From: UBA1189 sp045594245 | GTDB taxonomy: Bacteria; Bacteroidota; Bacteroidia; Bacteroidales; Bacteroidaceae | Assembly (NCBI GenBank): GCA_045594245.1 | Contig: JAZNYG010000064.1 | Span: forward strand, 59,906 to 123,905 | Length of the DNA: 64,000 bases | Direction: 5' to 3' | Shown here: in pieces, positions 58,779 through 64,000 of the stretch | Numbering within the stretch: the first letter of the stretch is position 1 | Layout of the letters: the number at the start of each line of letters is the position of its first letter | Translations under genes and position numbers: made by a program | The notes under the pieces: model-generated | Told to the model about the DNA's origin: nothing | Databases searched by the model: none | Seen by the model: only the letters and a program-made list of their open reading frames with translations

Positions 58779-59813
58779 ATGACACTTGATGATAGAATAA
58801 AAAAGGATTTAGACGATTTGTATAATAAGGGAGAAATTGACGGTGCTAAAGCTTTGGACGACCTGGTTAAGACGGATAAATCAAAGTATTGCAATCTTCA
58901 AAATCTCGCCAATACACCTGATAAGCAAAAGACTTTCCAGCGATATATGATGGACCAAACTTCTTTTGCGACAAGGGCACTTCCTGTTTATGATGGAGGC
59001 AAGCGCGACGCTAAAACGGTTATGGTAATGCTTAATCCAGGCAATGGCGTTGAGAATGCAAACAGGGAACTGCTTTATGAACTGAAAAAGCGTAATATGT
59101 CCAAGATGTTTAAAAAACTGTCTTGCGGGAATGCTTGTCCTCAAGTTGGTTTGAATAACAACGATTTGACGGATGACATTAAACATTATAACGATTTCAA
59201 TGCCAATTATGGCGATTGGGATCGATGGAGAATGGACAATTTTGATTTGAAGCAAGCATTCTTCTTGCGTCATTGGAAAAATTGCGGGGTCGGTTTGGAT
59301 GATGATAACTTGAAGTATATTATTGAAAAACAATCATCTAATAATAAGGAAGAAAAGGCTGAGGTACATAAGAGACAGCTTGAAGAAAAGAGAAAAGTGC
59401 TTATGGAAAAGCGGCAGCTTGAACTCGTGCCATACGCATCAAGGAGTTTCAGTTCCATTAATAAGAAGAATATCAGCAAAATTTTTCCTTATGTCGAAAC
59501 CCTTTTCCATGAAATCTTCTCTTATGACAGAGAGTTCGTTATCTTTTGTTCACGTAAATTTGAAGAAGTTTTCCAAGCATACAGCGGTGACAAGAAGTAT
59601 CCAGGAACCATTGATTTTATACATTACGAGGAGATGGACAACTTTAAAGGGTCAAAGTTGACGGTCTCTTGTAGTGTGATACGTATTAACTACGATAATA
59701 AAAGTATAAAAGCCATTATTGCTAACACATTCCCAAATCAAGCCCTGCCTAATGCTTATGATTTAATGGCAGCTTATGGAGAATTCTGCTATAATTGCCT
59801 ATTGAAGCACTAG
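58779..59813 (+). CDS. Cytosolic protein with UDG-superfamily-like motifs
   Basis: 344 residues from ATG 58779 (MTLDDRIKKD); an in-frame TTG 6 bp upstream is less likely. VMVMLNPGNGVE (about 84), RWRMDNFDLKQAFFLRHW, LELVPYASRSFSS (about 218) and FVIFCSRKFEEVFQ (about 255) have the order LNPG / PYxSxxF / vxxRxxW-like seen in bacterial proteins with uracil-DNA-glycosylase-like folds. A charged coiled stretch (KEEKAEVHKRQLEEKRKVLMEKRQ) splits the domain. Nucleic-acid or nucleotide binding is an inference; no catalytic residue can be assigned. Confidence 0.5.
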   Translation: MTLDDRIKKDLDDLYNKGEIDGAKALDDLVKTDKSKYCNLQNLANTPDKQKTFQRYMMDQTSFATRALPVYDGGKRDAKTVMVMLNPGNGVENANRELLYELKKRNMSKMFKKLSCGNACPQVGLNNNDLTDDIKHYNDFNANYGDWDRWRMDNFDLKQAFFLRHWKNCGVGLDDDNLKYIIEKQSSNNKEEKAEVHKRQLEEKRKVLMEKRQLELVPYASRSFSSINKKNISKIFPYVETLFHEIFSYDREFVIFCSRKFEEVFQAYSGDKKYPGTIDFIHYEEMDNFKGSKLTVSCSVIRINYDNKSIKAIIANTFPNQALPNAYDLMAAYGEFCYNCLLKH

Positions 59814-59847
59814 CCCTAACAACGAATTATAAACAACCCCAATATTT

Positions 59848-61275
59848 ATGCCGAATAAACACACATCTGTACTGAAGAGTTTTGTTGCGTTCCTGATGTC
59901 AGGGCTTGGCCTATTCGCAAAGGCATTCCGTGCCACATATCACCAGATATGGGTGTCGGGCATCATACTCTTGCTGGTGACGGCAGTCTTTGCCATAGCG
60001 CTCTTTTTTGCCGAACATTCGGCCTGTTCTGACTACAGCTTTTGGGATGCCTTGGTGTGGACCTTCGTGAAGTATGTGGAAGACCCAGCCGACATAGTAT
60101 CTCCTCCTGTCACAGTATTGGGGCAAGTCATTGGTACGCTGGTGGGTGTGTTGGGCATCGCTATCTTTGCGGTTCCTGCCGGTCTCATCGGTTCGGGACT
60201 GATGGAAGCGATGGATGAGAACAAGCGTGAGAAGGAACTCGACGAATATTATGACCGAGTTCGCAAGACTTTCCGACGTAATGACGACAAAGCACTGCGT
60301 ATCTACCTTAACTCTTTGCCTGAAAATGGTGCTGATAATATCTCAAGACTCAATTTTGTGCCTCAGCGTACTCCCGTGACACGCTTGCAGATACGTCAGG
60401 GTATGGATATGAAAGATATCTTCGAGGTGTGTCGCAAGTACCCAGACCTTTTGCTTAAGAATCTTGCCGACGCTAATGGCAACACGGCTGACGAGCAGTT
60501 CGTGGTGGAAATGTTTCCCAAGAACCGTCCATACGGATGCTGTATCAATCGTGGCTCCAGGGTTACCATAGTATGCCCAAGAGGTTTCTCCAGAGTGGGT
60601 ATCGGGTGGTATAGTTACTATCTGAGCAAGCTGGGCGGTTTTAATTATGTATGCAAGAGCATCGAGGTAGACCCCAATGAACTGGACTCATACTACAACT
60701 TATCTGACGAACCGCTATATGACCGGATGTCGAGCGCGGAATATACGCGCAAGGATACCGAAGCCCTGAAGATGATCGAAAAGAAAAAGAAATCGCGTGA
60801 AGCTTACTTCGGTGACATCAAGGCCTTGGCCGACCAAAAGGATTCGTGGGTCATTATTTTGACCGACCATCAGAAGAAGGAGGAGAACACCTTCGACTTG
60901 CACTTTGCCTCGGCACTGAAAGATGGTTCGCAAGCGACGGTCAAGGATACGGCCGCCTACGAAGCGCTCTACAAGACATTCTCCTCGGTGATGGCAGAGG
61001 AGTTTGGTTTGGTATGCACTCCGCAGTCGGTGCGCTACCCGTTGAAGAAGAAGAACGCGGCTTATCACCTGCAACGTATGGGGTTGGAGGGTAATATTTT
61101 CGTTCTGCGCACATCGACACAACTTGTCAACTTTGAGGAGAACAAACTGGTGGTGGCCCTGCGCATGGCACAAGTCATCAGTGAGCAGCTCGATGGCGGT
61201 AAAGGGATGGACAGCAATGATGTGAAGGACTTTGCCACTCCTGCCTTTGGCTTTGTAGAGAAAGAGGAGGTATAA
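59848..61275 (+). CDS. Two-TM channel-like protein with large cytoplasmic domain and non-canonical pore
   Basis: 475 residues. TM1 (about 34-56), a re-entrant loop with pore helix FWDALVWTFVKYVEDPADI (about 65-83), TM2 (about 90-117, IGTLVGVLGIAIFAVPAGLIGSG) in the layout of K+ channels such as KcsA/MthK. TM2's GIAIFAVPAG resembles the channel inner helix, but the TVGYGD filter is replaced by VKYVEDP, so K+ selectivity is not expected. A charged linker (ENKREKELDEYYDRVRK) leads to a soluble domain (about 145-475), which I do not recognise; it has SRVTIVCPRGFSRVGIGWYSYYL and WVIILTDHQ. It could be a ligand-gated membrane effector. Confidence 0.75.
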   Translation: MPNKHTSVLKSFVAFLMSGLGLFAKAFRATYHQIWVSGIILLLVTAVFAIALFFAEHSACSDYSFWDALVWTFVKYVEDPADIVSPPVTVLGQVIGTLVGVLGIAIFAVPAGLIGSGLMEAMDENKREKELDEYYDRVRKTFRRNDDKALRIYLNSLPENGADNISRLNFVPQRTPVTRLQIRQGMDMKDIFEVCRKYPDLLLKNLADANGNTADEQFVVEMFPKNRPYGCCINRGSRVTIVCPRGFSRVGIGWYSYYLSKLGGFNYVCKSIEVDPNELDSYYNLSDEPLYDRMSSAEYTRKDTEALKMIEKKKKSREAYFGDIKALADQKDSWVIILTDHQKKEENTFDLHFASALKDGSQATVKDTAAYEALYKTFSSVMAEEFGLVCTPQSVRYPLKKKNAAYHLQRMGLEGNIFVLRTSTQLVNFEENKLVVALRMAQVISEQLDGGKGMDSNDVKDFATPAFGFVEKEEV

Positions 61276-61350
61276 ATCGCTGTAGATATACAAAAAAGTG
61301 GTTGTATAGGTGAGGTGAAATCACTTTTTTGAAAAAACTTGCCTCGAAAA

Positions 61351-61379
61351 TTGAATTTTTGCCATTGGGAGACTATATT
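61351..61379 (+). promoter_or_regulatory. Shared promoter block, copy 2 (nucleotidase)
   Basis: TTGAAT (61351-61356), 17 bp, TATATT (61374-61379). It matches the block before the ligase operon (52779-52807) in spacing and in flanking sequence. The start codon follows 27 bp later. Confidence 0.65.
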
Positions 61380-61406
61380 ATATAAGTAATTGTAAAAACG
61401 TAGAGT

Positions 61407-62078
61407 ATGCAGAAACTGTTTTTTGACATGGATGGTGTGTTGGTCGATTTCCAGAGCGGTATCAACAAGCTGAGTGATGAAGTGAAAAAGGAGTATGAGG
61501 GACGGCTCGACGAGGTGCCCGGTATCTTCTCACTGATGGATCCTATGCCGGGAGCTATAGAAGCAGTGAATACATTGAGCGAGTATTATGACATGTATAT
61601 CCTCTCTACGGCTCCTTGGAAGAACATTACAGCATATAACGACAAGTTGGCGTGGCTCACGAAGCACTTTGGAGACCTGTTCAAGAAGCGTGTGATCATT
61701 ACCCACTGCAAGAACCTGTGCGATGGCGACTACCTCGTTGACGATAGAGCCAAGAACGGCGCCAGCGAGTTTCCCGGCGAGTGGGTGCAGTTTGGCTCGG
61801 AGCGTTACCCCGACTGGGAGGAGGTGACTCGCTATCTCATTAGCGAGACCCTGCTTCACGACGAGGATGACGAGAAACTGAACAAGCGAATGATAGATTA
61901 CGCTATGGTGGAGAAGACCATCAAGATGCTTGACGCATATATGGATGTCCTTAAAGCAAAAGTTGGACAGAAATATACCAAAGAACTTGCTGACGAGGAA
62001 CTTGAAGTGGCTAAACTGACAAATAAATGGCTCAAGGTCTCGGGTGAGGAAAACGAGTCGGCATATTACATTGACTGA
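61407..62078 (+). CDS. NT5C-type 5'(3')-deoxyribonucleotidase-like HAD phosphatase
   Basis: 223 residues. HAD motif I FFDMDGVLVDF (nucleophile Asp7, acid Asp9), motif II YILSTAPW, and motif IV YLVDDRAKNGASEF of the NT5C family, which dephosphorylates (deoxy)nucleoside monophosphates. The C-terminal about 70 residues (KRMIDYAMVEKTIKMLDAYMDVLKAKVGQKY) are an extra helical tail not needed for HAD catalysis. Its promoter matches that of the ligase operon, implying a joint role in nucleotide or nucleic-acid metabolism. Confidence 0.88.
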   Translation: MQKLFFDMDGVLVDFQSGINKLSDEVKKEYEGRLDEVPGIFSLMDPMPGAIEAVNTLSEYYDMYILSTAPWKNITAYNDKLAWLTKHFGDLFKKRVIITHCKNLCDGDYLVDDRAKNGASEFPGEWVQFGSERYPDWEEVTRYLISETLLHDEDDEKLNKRMIDYAMVEKTIKMLDAYMDVLKAKVGQKYTKELADEELEVAKLTNKWLKVSGEENESAYYID

Positions 62079-62133
62079 TAAGGAGTCTGCGGATACGAGC
62101 AATGAGAATTGACGATATTAACTGTTACCGATA

Positions 62134-62466
62134 ATGCTTAAGAGCGATTTTTACATACATGGCCCTGAGGCGCAACTTGATGCTATCAGGAATATGCTGC
62201 TCCTAACAGCAAAGAAGATGGGAGGGCAAACCGAAGATGAAAGTGCACTGTACATCCCTGTGGCCCTTGTCATGCAAGTGTTGGTGGGCGATGGAATGCA
62301 CTTGGGTGTATTGGTGGGGATGAACACGGAAGACCCTTACTGCGTGGTGCTGAGAATCGAAATGGATGACGAACTTGTGCTTTACGAAGCTTTGCTTGAG
62401 TGCTTCAATGGCATAGAGATTGAGGTAGTGGAAGACGTTGATGACGAGCCGTGGCCGTTTGAATAA
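62134..62466 (+). CDS. Small acidic protein, last gene of the array
   Basis: 110 residues, alpha/beta pattern: LKSDFYIHGPEAQLDAIRNMLLLTAKKMGG, VALVMQVLVGDGMHLGVLVGM, and an acidic end VEVVEDVDDEPWPFE-like. It follows the nucleotidase by 55 bp and probably shares its transcript, ending at the terminator before purC. No family recognised. Confidence 0.6.
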   Translation: MLKSDFYIHGPEAQLDAIRNMLLLTAKKMGGQTEDESALYIPVALVMQVLVGDGMHLGVLVGMNTEDPYCVVLRIEMDDELVLYEALLECFNGIEIEVVEDVDDEPWPFE

Positions 62467-62515
62467 AAATAGGACACGGAGTTAGAAGCATTGTTCGCTA
62501 AGACAGGTATAAAAA

Positions 62516-62560
62516 AAGAAGAAGAGGGAGTAAAAAATGCCCCCTCTTCTTCTTAATTTT
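62516..62560. terminator. Bidirectional terminator between the array and purC
   Basis: AAGAAGAAGAGGG (62516-62528) pairs perfectly with CCCTCTTCTTCTT (62542-62554). A-runs and T-runs on either side make it work in both directions for the converging genes. Confidence 0.85.
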
Positions 62561-62568
62561 ATATTCTA

Positions 62569-63507
62569 TCATTTCGCCAGCCACTCGGTGACGTTCTTTT
62601 CTATACGGGCAGCGATATCCTCGGTGCTCTCCTTCACGAAAGGCTCACCGGTGATGTGCTCGTAGAGCTCGATGTAGCGCTCGCTGATGCCTGTGACAAT
62701 CTCGTCGGTCATCTCGGGCACCTGCTGGCCCTCCTTACCCTGGAAGCCATTGTCCATGAGCCACTCGCGCACAAACTCTTTGGAGAGCTGCTTTTGGGGC
62801 TCGCCCTTCTCGAAGCGCTCTTCGTAGCCCTCGCTGTAGAAGTAGCGGCTGCTGTCGGGGGTGTGAATCTCGTCCATGAGGTAGATGGTGCCGTTGTGCT
62901 TGCCAAACTCGTACTTGGTGTCTACGAGGATGAGTCCGCGCTCGGCAGCTATCTCGGTGCCGCGCTTGAAGAGGGCAAGGGTGTACTTTTCGAGTAGTGC
63001 ATACTCTTCGGGGGTGGCGAGGCCTTGTGCCAGTATCTCCTTCTTGGAGATGTCGGCATCGTGCTCACCGATCTCGGCCTTGGTGGTGGGGGTGATGATG
63101 GGCTCGGGGAAGCGCTGGTTCTCGCGCATGCCTTCGGGGAGCTTCACGCCGCATATCTCGCGCACACCGCTCTTATAAGCACGCCATGCTGAGCCGCAGA
63201 GGTAGCCACGCACGATCATCTCTACGGGGAATCCCTCGCACAGCACGCCCACGGTTACCATGGGGTCGGGGGTTGCGAGCTTCCAGTTGGGGCAGATGTC
63301 GGTGGTGGCGTCGAGGAACTTTGCTGCAATCTGATTGAGCATCTGTCCCTTGAAGGGGATGCCCTTGGGCAATACTACGTCGAACGCTGAGATGCGGTCG
63401 GTAGCTACCATAACGAGCTTGTCGCCCATGTTGTACACATCACGTACCTTGCCGTGATACACTCCCTGCTGACCGGGAAAATTGAATTCTGTTGCTGTTA
63501 GTGCCAT
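62569..63507 (-). CDS. purC: SAICAR synthetase (phosphoribosylaminoimidazole-succinocarboxamide synthase)
   Basis: 312 residues, start at ATG 63507 (MALTATEFNFPGQQG); a longer frame to 63570 would translate the heptamer repeat. GKVRDVY, DRISAFDVVLP, PVEMIVRGYLCGSAWR and DTKYEFGKHNGTIYLMDEIHTPDSSRY-type blocks are typical. Joins aspartate to CAIR in purine synthesis (cytoplasm). The next gene leftward on this strand is phoH, a common Bacteroidales pair (phoH-purC). Confidence 0.96.
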   Translation of the reverse strand: MALTATEFNFPGQQGVYHGKVRDVYNMGDKLVMVATDRISAFDVVLPKGIPFKGQMLNQIAAKFLDATTDICPNWKLATPDPMVTVGVLCEGFPVEMIVRGYLCGSAWRAYKSGVREICGVKLPEGMRENQRFPEPIITPTTKAEIGEHDADISKKEILAQGLATPEEYALLEKYTLALFKRGTEIAAERGLILVDTKYEFGKHNGTIYLMDEIHTPDSSRYFYSEGYEERFEKGEPQKQLSKEFVREWLMDNGFQGKEGQQVPEMTDEIVTGISERYIELYEHITGEPFVKESTEDIAARIEKNVTEWLAK

Positions 63508-63513
63508 GTTTTT

Positions 63514-63550
63514 TGAATTGACAATTGACAATTGACAATTGGCAATTATC
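63514..63550 (-). repeat. Heptamer array before purC
   Basis: Four to five units of GACAATT (the complement of AATTGTC) immediately upstream of the purC start. A shorter copy, AATTGTCAATTATG, is at about 63636-63649. Confidence 0.9.
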
Positions 63551-63652
63551 TTGCCTGTGCCATGTGCCAATTGTGGTTATTAATTTATTTTACTCTTTTT
63601 ATTTATAATGTTCGTCTTCACAAGTTCTTACTAACAATTGTCAATTATGATG

Positions 63653-64000
63653 CTATGCATCAAGATTCCTTGCTTGCTCGGCATGACTCAAATAATTTTG
63701 ACTCTGCTCTCGCTGTGCTGCGGAATTGTCCATTAAAGGAGAATTCGTGGATTTCTCCTTTTCGTATGCCTCCACAATCTTGGTCACGAGCTTGTGGCGC
63801 ACGATATCCTTCTTGTTCATCTCAATGAGGCCTATACCCTTGATGTCGCGCAGTATGTGCATGGCGTGTGAGAGGCCGCTGCGGGTAGAGGAGGGGAGGT
63901 CTATCTGTGTGAGGTCGCCCGTGATGATCATCTTGGTGTTCATGCCCATTCGGGTGAGGAACATCTTGATTTGCGGGATGGTGGTGTTTTGTGCTTCGTC
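63653..64000 (-). CDS. phoH: PhoH family ATPase, C-terminal part (runs off the window)
   Basis: The frame is open to the right edge: DEAQNTT (Walker B of PhoH) precedes MFLTRMGMNTKMIITGDLTQIDLP, then SGLSHAMHIL and the C-terminal VRHKLVTKIVEAYEK. This is the conserved end of PhoH/PhoL-type RNA helicase-like ATPases. The tail after EKEKSTNSPLMDNSAAQREQ is low-complexity. N-terminal half and Walker A lie outside. Confidence 0.93.
   Translation of the reverse strand, partial: DEAQNTTIPQIKMFLTRMGMNTKMIITGDLTQIDLPSSTRSGLSHAMHILRDIKGIGLIEMNKKDIVRHKLVTKIVEAYEKEKSTNSPLMDNSAAQREQSQNYLSHAEQARNLDA

Overview
The window reads as a chromosomal segment of a gut or oral Bacteroidales bacterium, with a Prevotella/Bacteroides-like character. 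The evidence is seen directly. Promoters of the Bacteroidota type (TAnnTTTG box) precede many genes. Secreted proteins end in type IX secretion-like tails. There is a GT3-type glycogen synthase next to an alpha-glucan phosphorylase, a DUF3244-like secreted protein, FISUMP lipoproteins, BspA-type (LRR_5) leucine-rich repeats, a lone HU-like protein beside a VapE-type ATPase, and almost no Shine-Dalgarno sequences. No rRNA, tRNA or CRISPR array was recognised.

Layout. 0-5.2 kb: end of an outer-membrane barrel gene, glutamate formimidoyltransferase, a candidate small RNA, a GT2 glycosyltransferase, rarA and a 2-hydroxyacid dehydrogenase. 5.2-17.8 kb: a glycan-degradation block (SGNH esterase-sialidase fusion, GH127 beta-L-arabinofuranosidase, GH2 lipoprotein, serine-type sulfatase) without SusC/D. 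17.9-20.8 kb: a large glutamine synthetase-family protein, a hairpin-rich spacer and a methyltransferase. 20.8-24.4 kb: a type IX-secreted S74 chaperone protein, a DUF3244-like protein and a TPR/HTH membrane regulator. 24.6-38.7 kb: core metabolism (DoxX, msrC, nucleoside phosphorylase, TPR protein, ttcA, DMT-like protein, ppdK, response regulator, half-size AbgT-like protein, glycogen synthase and phosphorylase).

38.8-62.5 kb is accessory. Its left part (40-50 kb) carries broken genes (M16 peptidase tail, FKBP head), several families of dispersed repeats, an ATPase-nuclease, a FISUMP lipoprotein behind a structured leader, a VapE ATPase and an HU-like protein. Its right part (50-62.5 kb) is the most interesting. 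A protein kinase fused through one membrane segment to LRR_5 repeats sits next to an HTH-like partner. Divergent from them is a mostly co-directional + strand array: two uncharacterised proteins, a divergent ATP-dependent ligase-type nucleotidyltransferase, two LRR_5 proteins without signal peptides, a small acidic protein, a protein with UDG-like motifs, a two-TM channel-like protein with an altered pore, an NT5C-type nucleotidase and another small acidic protein.

Two sequence facts tie the array together. First, about 60 bp of nearly the same promoter sequence (YTGAAT-17 bp-TATATT) lies before both the ligase operon and the nucleotidase gene. Second, a 57-bp in-frame relic of the ligase 3' end precedes the second LRR gene, and a matching hairpin follows each LRR gene, so a ligase-LRR unit was once duplicated. 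I propose this array as the candidate undescribed system. Its function is unknown; a conflict or defence role, or nucleic-acid repair, is inference only. Core genes (purC, phoH) resume at 62.6 kb.
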